From an uncultured Cytophagaceae bacterium (GTDB lineage Bacteria > Bacteroidota > Bacteroidia > Cytophagales > Spirosomataceae), in contig CAIUGL010000125.1 in assembly GCA_903898715.1 (NCBI GenBank), positions 1 through 33,053 on the forward strand: 33,053 nucleotides of DNA, in the 5' to 3' direction. This document shows positions 7,796 through 15,629 of this stretch, piece by piece (position 1 is the stretch's first letter; each line of letters opens with the position of its first letter). A program made the translations under genes and the position numbers. The notes below the pieces were generated by a model, which was not told the origin of the DNA, did not search any database, and saw only the letters and a program-made list of their open reading frames with translations.

Positions 7796-8967
7796 TCAAA
7801 TATACGTTTGTTGGCCACCAGCGGTTTGGCCCAAAACCCAATGCTCATGATGTAGGCCATACTCAGAAAAAGGATACTCATGCCTGTTTTTAGGCCAAAA
7901 ATATCCCCGATTCCACCGACTATGAAGGGGAAAATAGCTCCACCTACGATTCCGGTAACGATGATGCCTGCAAAGGAGCCATGGTGTTCAGTGACTGAAT
8001 TGAGCGCTAGGGAAAAGATGATGGGGTACATAACAGAAGCAAAAAATCCAATTAACGGGAAGGCGATTAACGCAGATTTTGCGTTCCCAAATAACGCGAA
8101 GGCGAGTGCGATGATGGCCAACGATGTAAATGAAATTAACACGATTCGGCTATCCAATAATTTTAGTAATACAATTCCCAAGATGCCTCCGGCGGTCATA
8201 AGTCCCCAATAATAGGCGATGGTATCGGCTCCGTCAGTCTGTGGATTTAAGCCGTGATAGGTTTGTAGAAATTGCGAAATCCAGGTGGCAATACCTTGTT
8301 CAGTGCCTACGTAACATAGCATTGCGATGAAATACAGGATCACTTGTTTGTTTTTGAAGAGTTCGAGGTGGATGGCGATGGCACCGGGTTTTTCATCTTG
8401 GGCTAATTCAACTGTCGGGAATTTAGTGCTCAGGGTAACCAACATCATTACTGCGGAAATCCCAATGAATAGGATGTACAAACTGAGCCAAGGAAGGTGG
8501 ATGCCGATGAAATATTGATACACCATGGGACTTAAAAAGGAGGCAAAGCCAAAAATTAACTGGGCCCAAACCGAGTAATTGGCATAGTTTTCCTCGCCCC
8601 CTGCAGTTCGCAATAAAGGGTTTATGACTACTTGTAACATGGCCATTCCACTGCCGATGAGGAACAAGGACAGAAGAGCGGTTAGGTAATGAGGGGATAA
8701 AACGATTAATAAAGAACCTAATGTTGCGAGTCCAAAAGCCATCAACATCACTTTTTTCTCTCGGTAAGTTTCTAGTAAAATACCCGCTGGAATAGAGGTT
8801 ACACCGTATGCGATAAAAAAGGCAAAGGGGAGGAGTGATACTAGGGTTAAGCTTAGATGGAATGACTTAATCAGTTCAGGGATGATGGGCCCCATAATGT
8901 TCGAAATGAACGAGATGACAAAAAATGTCACTAAGATGATAAAGACGAGATATGGGCTTTTTTTCAT
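7792..8967 (-). CDS. MFS transporter, FucP/sugar-type
   Basis: A 391-aa integral membrane protein with about 12 predicted helices in two bundles. The first loop region has the MFS pattern GILLETYREKKVMLM. The N-terminal part (MGPIIPELIKSF, LLPFAFFIAYG, SIPAGILLE) resembles the FucP/GluP sugar:proton symporter group. It is convergent with the sugar-processing operon and may import its product, but it has its own upstream region containing a 35-bp palindrome with TACCTTTG boxes. The start ATG at 8967 lies five bases from that palindrome, so regulation at this site is likely. Confidence 0.88.
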   Translation of the reverse strand: MKKSPYLVFIILVTFFVISFISNIMGPIIPELIKSFHLSLTLVSLLPFAFFIAYGVTSIPAGILLETYREKKVMLMAFGLATLGSLLIVLSPHYLTALLSLFLIGSGMAMLQVVINPLLRTAGGEENYANYSVWAQLIFGFASFLSPMVYQYFIGIHLPWLSLYILFIGISAVMMLVTLSTKFPTVELAQDEKPGAIAIHLELFKNKQVILYFIAMLCYVGTEQGIATWISQFLQTYHGLNPQTDGADTIAYYWGLMTAGGILGIVLLKLLDSRIVLISFTSLAIIALAFALFGNAKSALIAFPLIGFFASVMYPIIFSLALNSVTEHHGSFAGIIVTGIVGGAIFPFIVGGIGDIFGLKTGMSILFLSMAYIMSIGFWAKPLVANKRIFD

Positions 8968-8972
8968 TTACT

Positions 8973-9007
8973 TACCTTTGGCAATCCTCCAAGGTTTTCC
9001 AAAGGTA
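8973..9007. repeat. 35-bp palindromic repeat, copy A
   Basis: Two 16-bp arms, TACCTTTGGCAATCCT and its near inverse ending CCAAAGGTA, flank the centre CCA. It differs from copy C at a single base (TTTTCC instead of TTTGCC). Each outer edge reads TACCTTTG, an exact TAnnTTTG box, on one strand. It lies directly upstream of the MFS start. Confidence 0.85.
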
Positions 9008-9102
9008 GTGTTTTGAGGATTTAGTGGGAATGTAAAAACTGATTTTTTTGTCCAGCTTCTTGGATTTCGTTTCAATTTTCAATTTTTCAAATTCCGAACC
9101 TG

Positions 9103-9138
9103 TACCTTTGGCAAACCTTTAAGGATTGCCAAAGGTTA
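9103..9138. repeat. Palindromic repeat, copy B
   Basis: The left arm TACCTTTGGCAAACCTT and the right arm AAGGATTGCCAAAGGTTA pair around a one-base centre. It is more diverged from A and C in the middle. It lies 95 bp from copy A, between the MFS gene and the end of the unknown secreted protein gene. It is followed by AGGGGGAA, as is copy C. Confidence 0.8.
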
Positions 9139-9169
9139 GGGGGAATTATATTTTTATCAAGTTTGAGAA

Positions 9170-9961
9170 CTAGTTAAACGTTCCTACTGCATATTGTAAC
9201 AAGACAGCTTGTTCGATTTTACGCAATGAATCAGCCTTTTTAAGGTATTGATCCGTAGTCAAATTCATATATTTCTTCGCACCATTAATGTAAGATTGGC
9301 TTGAATCTTCATCTAGTTTAGACAAATCTTTAAAGAAAGTAACCGTTGTAAATTGGCCTTTTCCATCGTCCGACATTGGTGCTAAATGTTGCCAAAACGC
9401 CCATTCTTGAATATTCCCAGCCTTAATACGATCACTATGAATTGATTTAACTTGCTTTTCGAAATCAATGTAAGCGAAGTAGTTAGACGTTGTCGTTTTC
9501 ATGGTTTCCATTAAAACAACAGAATTCAAATCATTCGAGCTACCTGTGTACTCAATTGCTTTTGTTATTACATTACGCATAACAGATTGAACTTTATCTG
9601 TTTCTTCTAGAATGGTATACATACTAGGATCTTCCTTAACTAAGGCATTAAACATATCCATGGGATATTGGGTGATTTTATTTAAGTCGTATGAAGCATT
9701 CATAGAAACGTAATCATAATCAACTGACTCTGACTTGTATTGATTTAAAATCTTATAAGCGGCCCAGCCTGTAATTAATCCTGCTGATTTACGTTTTTCT
9801 TGTATGATTTTCCAGCGCTTTTCGATGGCCATTGCCTCATCGATGGTGTGGCCCGGCTTTAATTTATGATAAGCGATGTTGATATAAATCGTTTTGTTTT
9901 GTGCGAATGTGCTCGCTGAAATTACAAAGATTGCAAGGAATAATATGGTAAGTTTTTTCAT
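9170..9961 (-). CDS. Secreted protein of unknown family, possibly a double alpha/beta-barrel
   Basis: A 263-aa protein started at the ATG at 9961 because the signal peptide (MKKLTILFLAIFVISASTFAQ) begins there; upstream codons in frame look non-coding. I do not recognise the family. Residues shortly after cleavage (YINIAYHKLKPG...AMAIEKRWKII) and a later segment (YFAYIDFEKQVKSIHSDRIKAG...WAFWQHL) look like two copies of a strand-helix unit, as in dimeric alpha/beta-barrel proteins (ABM/NIPSNAP-like). That is inference from pattern only. It follows the tandem NTF2-like gene by 55 bases on the same strand, so the two secreted proteins are probably cotranscribed. Confidence 0.75.
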   Translation of the reverse strand: MKKLTILFLAIFVISASTFAQNKTIYINIAYHKLKPGHTIDEAMAIEKRWKIIQEKRKSAGLITGWAAYKILNQYKSESVDYDYVSMNASYDLNKITQYPMDMFNALVKEDPSMYTILEETDKVQSVMRNVITKAIEYTGSSNDLNSVVLMETMKTTTSNYFAYIDFEKQVKSIHSDRIKAGNIQEWAFWQHLAPMSDDGKGQFTTVTFFKDLSKLDEDSSQSYINGAKKYMNLTTDQYLKKADSLRKIEQAVLLQYAVGTFN

Positions 9962-10016
9962 GGTATTGGGGTTTAAAAAATAGTCCGCATGCGAAATGCA
10001 CACGGACTAGATCAAA

Positions 10017-10928
10017 TTATTTTTTTGTTTTTTCTCTTGCAAATTGGGTAATCGAATCAATTTTGCCTGCTAAGTTGAAGCCAAATAATTCCACTAAATC
10101 TTTATCCCAAACAGTACCGTCTTTCAAGACACGCTTCTCTGATGAGTATACCAAAATGCCAGACGCAGGGTCTGTATTGGTTAATTTAAAAGGAAGAATT
10201 AAGCCTGGTTTCCAATCCAAAGATTTGTATTGAGCGAACTCCGCAGGAAGCATTGCTTTTGTTAATTTAGATTTTGTTCCGTTATAAGCTTCAATACTTA
10301 CTTCATCTGCAATGATGTCAGCAAAAGCTTTCACATCCATCGCGTTCCATGCCTTCGCTAAATTTTCGATTGCAGCGATTTCACCACGGTTTGAGAATTG
10401 TAAAGAGCTACCATCCGCTTCAGAACCTGGCTTACTTGAGATGTATTTTCCTCCCGTTGTTTTACCATATTCATTTGTTGCAGGAATATTAACGTATTGC
10501 TGCATATTTGAAATTTTGCCAGCTTTGTCAATGAAAAACAACTCAAATAAATTCAAGTTTTGTTTCGAACCATTCTTGAAAACACGCTCTTCTGTGGACT
10601 GGACCATCACAATTTCATCACTTGAGCCTTGAATTTTGATGGGTAACATGGCCATCGGCTTGTTGGTGACCGATTTTAACGTTGCCATGCTTTTTTTATG
10701 TTTTTCTCCACCTGTTTTCACAAATTCATCTGACCACAAGGCCACCTCGGCATCGTGATCAACGGCATTATAAGCTTTGGTCGCTTCTAATACGGTGTTC
10801 ATGCTTTTGTCAGATCCTAATTGCATGGGTTTTCCTTGGTTATCGCCAACGAAAATTTTTCCAGCTGTTTGAGCATTTGCCATAAATGCAGACGCAATAA
10901 TTGCGCTAAGTAGTACGATTTTTTTCAT
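10017..10928 (-). CDS. Secreted protein with two tandem NTF2/SnoaL-like domains
   Basis: A 303-aa protein started at the ATG at 10928, where a signal peptide begins (MKKIVLLSAIIASAFMANAQ). The open frame extends further upstream to 11021, but that part runs through a perfect hairpin and is probably leader. Two similar halves follow: AYNAVDHDAEVALWSDEFV... with EERVFKNGSKQNLNLFELFFIDKAGKI, and AWNAMDVKAFADIIADEVS... with EKRVLKDGTVWDKDLVELFGF. The repeated '-ER/KRV-KDG' and 'FELF/VELF' blocks show an internal duplication of the NTF2-like cone fold. Such domains bind small ligands or act as enzymes; no catalytic residues can be assigned. Confidence 0.85.
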   Translation of the reverse strand: MKKIVLLSAIIASAFMANAQTAGKIFVGDNQGKPMQLGSDKSMNTVLEATKAYNAVDHDAEVALWSDEFVKTGGEKHKKSMATLKSVTNKPMAMLPIKIQGSSDEIVMVQSTEERVFKNGSKQNLNLFELFFIDKAGKISNMQQYVNIPATNEYGKTTGGKYISSKPGSEADGSSLQFSNRGEIAAIENLAKAWNAMDVKAFADIIADEVSIEAYNGTKSKLTKAMLPAEFAQYKSLDWKPGLILPFKLTNTDPASGILVYSSEKRVLKDGTVWDKDLVELFGFNLAGKIDSITQFAREKTKK

Positions 10929-10999
10929 ATTTTTTTTGGTTGAATTAATTGTTGGGCAAGAACGGGATTTAGTTAGTTGAGCGGTAGCGTTACGACTTT

Positions 11000-11035
11000 C
11001 CATTTGTTCCTTTTCCTGCAAAAGGGAACAAATGG
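11000..11035. repeat. Long inverted repeat in the leader of the NTF2-like gene
   Basis: CCATTTGTTCC (11000-11010) and GGAACAAATGG (11025-11035) are perfect inverse copies. The inner TTTT/AAAG adds four more pairs with one G-U, leaving the loop CCTGCA. The 15-bp hairpin lies 72 bases upstream of the ATG at 10928. No T-run follows on either strand, so it is a leader structure or an operator rather than a terminator. Confidence 0.7.
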
Positions 11036-11167
11036 GAACTGCACATTAGCATAAAAAGCCTCCCATCAGTGTAATTTTGAAATATACAATGGGAAGGCAA
11101 GCTACTGCAATCTGGTATTGTAGATTAGATGTAAACCAATAAGATTTTTGATGAAGTAGGTAATGCG

Positions 11168-11201
11168 AAAAGCTCCTGACTAGTTTGTCTGGGGCTTTTT
11201 T
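11168..11201. terminator. Bidirectional terminator at the end of the 7TM-AraC gene
   Basis: AAAAGCTCC (11168-11176) and GGGGCTTTT (11191-11199) form a 9-bp stem with one G-U pair, with A or T tracts on both sides. It overlaps the last codons of the regulator gene and separates it from the NTF2-like gene downstream on the same strand. Confidence 0.65.
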
Positions 11202-12370
11202 GATTTAATGAATGCAGAGGGGGTGAGACCTTGCCGACGTTTAAATGCGTCAATGAATTTCGATCTGGACATAAAGCCAGCATTGGTTGCCAATGCTTCT
11301 ATGGTAAATTTATTTGCCTGTCCCGCCTCAATAAGATCTACGACATAGGCGATGCGCAAATCGTTTTTCCATTCACCAAAAGTTTTTTGCAAGTCATTAT
11401 TAAAATAGGCTGATAAATTTCGCTCTGAAATTTTCAAGTCAAACGACATTTGTGAAAGCGTAAAATCTTTGTGGATAAATGGATAATTTGCTAGGTATGG
11501 TTTAATTACCTGCTCGAAAGCATGTTCGTTTATTTGTATTGGTTTAGCAAATGTAGATTTCAATTTCTCTAATGTACTAGCATTGCTCAATTCGACAGAA
11601 TAAGATACGTTGCCATACAGAATATTGGGAAACAAAAACAAGAAGAAATTTTGAATAAAAAAACCTCCTCCGCAAATTCTAAAAAAGTGAGATTCACTAA
11701 ATATTTCTTCGTTGGATATACCCAAAATATAAAAAGGCTCAACGTATAAAGTAACCATGTGCCCTAAACTAGTCACTGCGATTAAGACTTGGAGCGATAT
11801 AAGTGTAAAAAACCAACGTTGAATTACTAAATGATTAGTTGGCGTTAAGCCATATTTTTTGATTAGGTGCTGTTTGTTCCAAAAGAAGTAAGTAACTGAA
11901 ATGAGCGCATATAGTATCACATGAATCGATCGGCCGTAGAGTAGTTGTTCGAATGTAACCCAATAGAAATTTAGATTATAATTTTCCGTAATATTGACGA
12001 TTTCATGTGCCATTTTGGTTTTTATGTCAAAGGGCAAGGTAGTGAAAGGGAGCGTGGCTATGCCAACAAACACTGCCGGTAGTAAATGAAATAAGTCGGT
12101 TTTCTCAAAACCTTTGTGTTCGGATACGGTATTTTTGACGTAAAAGAATAGACTGGGTCCAAGGAGAAAAGATAAGGGGAGGAAATGGACAAAACAGAAA
12201 CCTTCCCAAAATTCATTTTTTGAATAGTGTAGGCCGAAATAGACCATCACTATGAGGTTGCAACATAGGAAGAATAAGGCTAAAAAAATATTCGATTTAT
12301 TCAATGAACTTAAATAGTACAAGAGAATAAACGATGTAAAAATCCCAAAAACAGGGGCAAGTATTTCCAA
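11180..12370 (-). CDS. 7TM-type AraC-family transcriptional regulator
   Basis: A 396-aa protein. About the first 240 residues are hydrophobic with roughly seven helices (GIFTSFILLYYLSSL, IFLALFFLCCNLIVMVYFG, FLPLSFLLGPSLFFYV and further). The last 100 residues are an AraC-type double helix-turn-helix (SQMSFDLKISERNLSAYFN, TIEALATNAGFMSRSKFIDA, RRQGLTPSAF). Such membrane-embedded AraC regulators are common in Bacteroidota and are thought to sense an extracellular signal. The only plausible start is TTG at 12370, since a TAG lies three codons before it and the next ATG is deep in the first helices. A 35-bp palindrome sits 47 bases upstream. It probably controls the neighbouring secreted-protein genes, or itself. 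Confidence 0.88.
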   Translation of the reverse strand: MEILAPVFGIFTSFILLYYLSSLNKSNIFLALFFLCCNLIVMVYFGLHYSKNEFWEGFCFVHFLPLSFLLGPSLFFYVKNTVSEHKGFEKTDLFHLLPAVFVGIATLPFTTLPFDIKTKMAHEIVNITENYNLNFYWVTFEQLLYGRSIHVILYALISVTYFFWNKQHLIKKYGLTPTNHLVIQRWFFTLISLQVLIAVTSLGHMVTLYVEPFYILGISNEEIFSESHFFRICGGGFFIQNFFLFLFPNILYGNVSYSVELSNASTLEKLKSTFAKPIQINEHAFEQVIKPYLANYPFIHKDFTLSQMSFDLKISERNLSAYFNNDLQKTFGEWKNDLRIAYVVDLIEAGQANKFTIEALATNAGFMSRSKFIDAFKRRQGLTPSAFIKSKKPQTN

Positions 12371-12416
12371 ACAATGAAGCTATTTGCTTACAATATAGGA
12401 AAATTTCCAATCTTCT

Positions 12417-12451
12417 TACCTTTGGCAATCCTCCAAGGTTTGCCAAAGGTA
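12417..12451. repeat. 35-bp palindromic repeat, copy C
   Basis: It differs from copy A at one base and has the most regular arms (15 of 16 positions pair). On the minus strand TACCTTTG stands at its far edge and the regulator start follows 47 bases after the near edge. AGGGGGAAAA follows on the plus strand. Confidence 0.85.
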
Positions 12452-12521
12452 GGGGGAAAAGGGGGATTTTGATTCCCTACTAAACTTAAAATCAAGTACT
12501 TGATATCAGGTCAAAAATGTT

Positions 12522-13472
12522 TTAATATACATCTAGGCCTAGAATTTTTCGGCCAAGTTCATTTAGTTCAGCAGTGGTGTATTTTGTTTGTTCCCATTTC
12601 CTAGGGTCGCCTGGGAATGCATATCCTTCTGGCGCAATGCGGTCTTTCCAAGAATTGATGCGCCACTCTTTCAGTGAAGCATTGTCCTCTTCAGCTGGCA
12701 TCATGGAAATATATTGGGCACAGCGAACTTTGTCGCTATTGTTTGCGCGAATGCCATGTGGCTGCGTGCTGTTAAAGATTAACAAATCACCGGCTTCCAA
12801 CTTGACTTTGGTGGGTGTAAAACCGGTAATATCTGGTTTGAAGCGGTCGCGGTCTTCGGGTTGGGTTAATTTCCAAGTATCGTAGGTGCGAAATAGCTCA
12901 GGGATGCACTGAAATCCACCCATGTTTTCGTCGAGTTGGTCCGCTAAAGCGAGTACCCCTTGTACATTAACTGGTTTTGTTTCTGGGTCATAATCCCAAT
13001 GAATAAAGGCTTTGTATTCATGGCCTGGTCGGATTGGAAAGTTCAGATTTGCTCGGTCAATGGTGACCCACAATTTTTCTGTTCCCCAAATATCAACAAA
13101 GGCGTCATATACGCGTTGCTGCGATCGATTATCCCATAACAATTGGTTATTGTAGCATTCTACCATGCCCGTACCTGCTAACTCTTTCATTTTCATTTCT
13201 GCACGTGGGGCAGTGTACCAGGTAGCTGGATCATGTGGATCCTTTTCCTCAAATTCCCATAAAAAATCGGCAGTTTTTAACGCTTGTTCGCGCGGAACTG
13301 CCTGTTTGATAACTACGTAGCCATTCGTTATCCAAAACGCCCAATCTTCCTCGCTTAATACGCGAAGTGCCTGACCGTTACTTCGATCATTCAGTTTGAG
13401 CGCACTACTTTTTGCGGTAGACGGGTTTCCAGGAATTTCATAATGAGCATTATTGGGGATTTTCGTTTCCAT
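12522..13472 (-). CDS. Phytanoyl-CoA dioxygenase (PhyH) family protein
   Basis: A 316-aa protein without signal peptide. The Fe(II)/2-oxoglutarate dioxygenase facial triad is visible as His158-x-Asp160 (FIHWDYDP) and His239 (STQPHGIRAN). Arg250 (SDKVRCAQ) is positioned to bind 2-oxoglutarate. GDLLIFNSTQPHG is a typical double-stranded beta-helix core. PhyH proteins hydroxylate diverse small molecules, so the substrate is unknown. It is divergent from a cupin-AraC regulator, with 125 bp between the starts, which suggests that regulator controls it. Confidence 0.9.
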   Translation of the reverse strand: METKIPNNAHYEIPGNPSTAKSSALKLNDRSNGQALRVLSEEDWAFWITNGYVVIKQAVPREQALKTADFLWEFEEKDPHDPATWYTAPRAEMKMKELAGTGMVECYNNQLLWDNRSQQRVYDAFVDIWGTEKLWVTIDRANLNFPIRPGHEYKAFIHWDYDPETKPVNVQGVLALADQLDENMGGFQCIPELFRTYDTWKLTQPEDRDRFKPDITGFTPTKVKLEAGDLLIFNSTQPHGIRANNSDKVRCAQYISMMPAEEDNASLKEWRINSWKDRIAPEGYAFPGDPRKWEQTKYTTAELNELGRKILGLDVY

Positions 13473-13564
13473 GCAGTTTGTTTTTGTTGAATCAAATTTC
13501 GACTATTTATCGATCCGTGAATTTCTTTGTATTCGCCAATTTTTGACCTGTATTGATTATTTAA

Positions 13565-13594
13565 TTTGACATATACATTAAATTGGTAAATTTA
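13565..13594 (+). promoter_or_regulatory. Candidate promoter giving a near-leaderless AraC transcript
   Basis: TTTG (13565-13568) and TAAATTTA (13587-13594, one mismatch to TAnnTTTG) are 18 bases apart. The box ends only three bases before the ATG at 13598. The spacing is the same as in the candidate promoter at 4731-4759. Confidence 0.45.
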
Positions 13595-13597
13595 GGC

Positions 13598-14446
13598 ATG
13601 AAAATAGCTTTGGAGTCCATCCGTCCTGATGCGGATAGTTCGTTTCGATTTTTGCAGACACCTAATTTAAACGAGGTGTTTTATTGGCATTTTCATCCGG
13701 AGATTGAGTTGGTTTACGTGGAAGCAGCAAAGGGTATTCGCCACATTGGCGATCATTTAGATACCTATGAAGGATGTGATCTGGCTCTGATTGGTTCGTA
13801 CATTCCACATTTGAATTTTGATTACGGAGTAAAAGCGACGGTGGAGACTGTGGTGATACAGTTTCCGGCGGATTATTTTGAACAAGGTTTGGCCCGAATT
13901 CCGGAATTAAGTCAGGTTGTAGAACTTATTGATCGTTCAAAACAAGGTTTGGCATTTACGGGTGAGACGAAGCGAATAGCAGGAGCCAGGTTAAAAAAGC
14001 TACATCATTTGGACCGATTTGGTCAATTTGTAGAGTTGATGCGCATCTTTCAGGATTTAGCCGCGAGTTCGGAATACTTGGAATTGGGTGCGCGACCCGT
14101 TGCGAATGCATTGGTTTTGAAAAAGCAAGCGCGCATACATCAGGTGTACCAATATGTAGAGGCTCATTTTTTAGAGCCAATCAATACGCATCTCATTGCA
14201 GCACATGTAAGTTTGTCGGTTCCTGCCTTTTGCCGATATTTTAAACAGGCAACGCATTTGACCTATACTGACTTTGTAAATCAATATAGGGTCAATTATG
14301 CCAAAAAATTACTTATCCAAGGGCGTCATGTTAGTGAGACATGTTATGAGGCTGGATTTGAGAATTTGCCCTACTTTACCCGATTGTTTAAGAAGCGGGT
14401 TGGGGTGTCGCCGTCAACTTTCAAGAAACAGACAAGTGGAAACTAA
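13598..14446 (+). CDS. AraC-family regulator with N-terminal cupin domain
   Basis: A 282-aa protein started at the ATG at 13598; a TTG five codons earlier is in frame but falls inside the promoter box. The N-terminal half is a cupin sensor (YWHFHPEIELVYVEAAKG, GDHLDTYEGCDLALIGSYIPH). The C-terminal 100 residues hold two helix-turn-helix motifs (LIAAHVSLSVPAFCRYFKQ, SETCYEAGFENLPYFTRLFKK) and the family ending GVSPSTFKK. Such regulators typically bind a sugar or related ligand and activate nearby catabolic genes. It is divergent from the PhyH gene, which is the most likely target. Confidence 0.9.
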   Translation: MKIALESIRPDADSSFRFLQTPNLNEVFYWHFHPEIELVYVEAAKGIRHIGDHLDTYEGCDLALIGSYIPHLNFDYGVKATVETVVIQFPADYFEQGLARIPELSQVVELIDRSKQGLAFTGETKRIAGARLKKLHHLDRFGQFVELMRIFQDLAASSEYLELGARPVANALVLKKQARIHQVYQYVEAHFLEPINTHLIAAHVSLSVPAFCRYFKQATHLTYTDFVNQYRVNYAKKLLIQGRHVSETCYEAGFENLPYFTRLFKKRVGVSPSTFKKQTSGN

Positions 14447-14477
14447 ATTTCCTTAAATAATGGCTACATTCGCCCCT

Positions 14478-15629
14478 ATGAGGAAGTTTTTAGGTTTTTT
14501 CGTTTTATGCCTGGTCATAGGTTTTTCGAGTCTAGGTCAAAAAAAGACGATGTCCCTGGCTGAGTTGCTCACCCTAGATAGCTTGATTCGTTCTGCCCCA
14601 TCGCAAGCCTTGCGTATGGCCGATTACAATCGTGGCGCATTGGATTCGATGATAACAGGCCAAAAGCCCATTGACTCATTAGTTGTCCATACACTGGCAC
14701 AAACTTTTTTTAAAGATTTACGCGATGGGAATCGAACACCTAATTTACGCTATCAAGGCTTAAAAATTGATCGTAAGAATGTTAATCTGACATCAAATTT
14801 TAAATCATTAGCTAATCATCTAATTAATCGATCACCTGAAGTGGTTCGATTGTTGGCCATGCTTCGAGATTCAGTGGACATCTCGGATGAAAAAAAGGAT
14901 TTACTCATCAAAGCCATCAATGAATACCGTTGGCTCAGCACCTTACGCCAAAATCGATCCGTTGTTTTAGTTAACATTCCATCTACCATATTACGCACGT
15001 TTGATGGTCAGAATGAATATACGAACATGAAGGTAGTTTTGGGTAAAGCTTCAAGGCCATCTAAAACGTTAATTAGTCCCTTGAAAAACCTGATTATTAC
15101 ACCCTATTGGCATGTACCACGAAGTATTAGTGTGGAGGAATTAGTCCCGGAGATTCGTAAAAATATACGGTATTTTTATGCGAGTCATTTAGAAATATTT
15201 GATGCCAAGGGGAGAAAGGTTGCACCTGAAAAGGTGCCTTGGTCACGCTTAAGCGCTAATTATTTCCCTTATGAAATGCGTCAGCGTTCGGGTAAATGGA
15301 ATACCTTAGGTATCATGAAGTTTCAATTTGACAATCCATTTCGGATGTACCTACATGACACGTCTGAGAAAAAATTATTTAAAAAAGAGAAGCGTTTTTA
15401 TAGCCACAGTTGCATCCGTGTGGAGCGGCCAATTGATTTGGGACGGTTTTTGCTCAAGCCCCATTCTAAGGCGGTGGACACCTTAGATGTGAACGCGGCA
15501 TATTCAGATTTGACGCCGAGATACATCAAAATCAACCGATCTATTCCACTGGTGATTTGGTATAGTTTGGTTGATTTTGATGCCAACGGCCAAATCAAAT
15601 TTTATCCGAATACTTACAGACGAAATTAG
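14478..15629 (+). CDS. L,D-transpeptidase (YkuD/YcbB-type)
   Basis: A 383-aa protein from the second ATG, where a signal peptide begins (MRKFLGFFVLCLVIGFSSLGQ); an ATG at 14460 is possible. After an N-terminal scaffold of about 150 residues, the catalytic domain starts near SVVLVNIPSTIL and contains WHVPRSISVEEL, the conserved YLHDT histidine (His293) and the nucleophile motif FYSHSCIRVE (Cys312, Arg314). The usual SHGC is SHSC here. These enzymes form 3-3 crosslinks in peptidoglycan or attach proteins to it, in the periplasm. The stop codon overlaps that of the convergent Gfo/Idh/MocA gene (TTAG). Confidence 0.9.
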   Translation: MRKFLGFFVLCLVIGFSSLGQKKTMSLAELLTLDSLIRSAPSQALRMADYNRGALDSMITGQKPIDSLVVHTLAQTFFKDLRDGNRTPNLRYQGLKIDRKNVNLTSNFKSLANHLINRSPEVVRLLAMLRDSVDISDEKKDLLIKAINEYRWLSTLRQNRSVVLVNIPSTILRTFDGQNEYTNMKVVLGKASRPSKTLISPLKNLIITPYWHVPRSISVEELVPEIRKNIRYFYASHLEIFDAKGRKVAPEKVPWSRLSANYFPYEMRQRSGKWNTLGIMKFQFDNPFRMYLHDTSEKKLFKKEKRFYSHSCIRVERPIDLGRFLLKPHSKAVDTLDVNAAYSDLTPRYIKINRSIPLVIWYSLVDFDANGQIKFYPNTYRRN

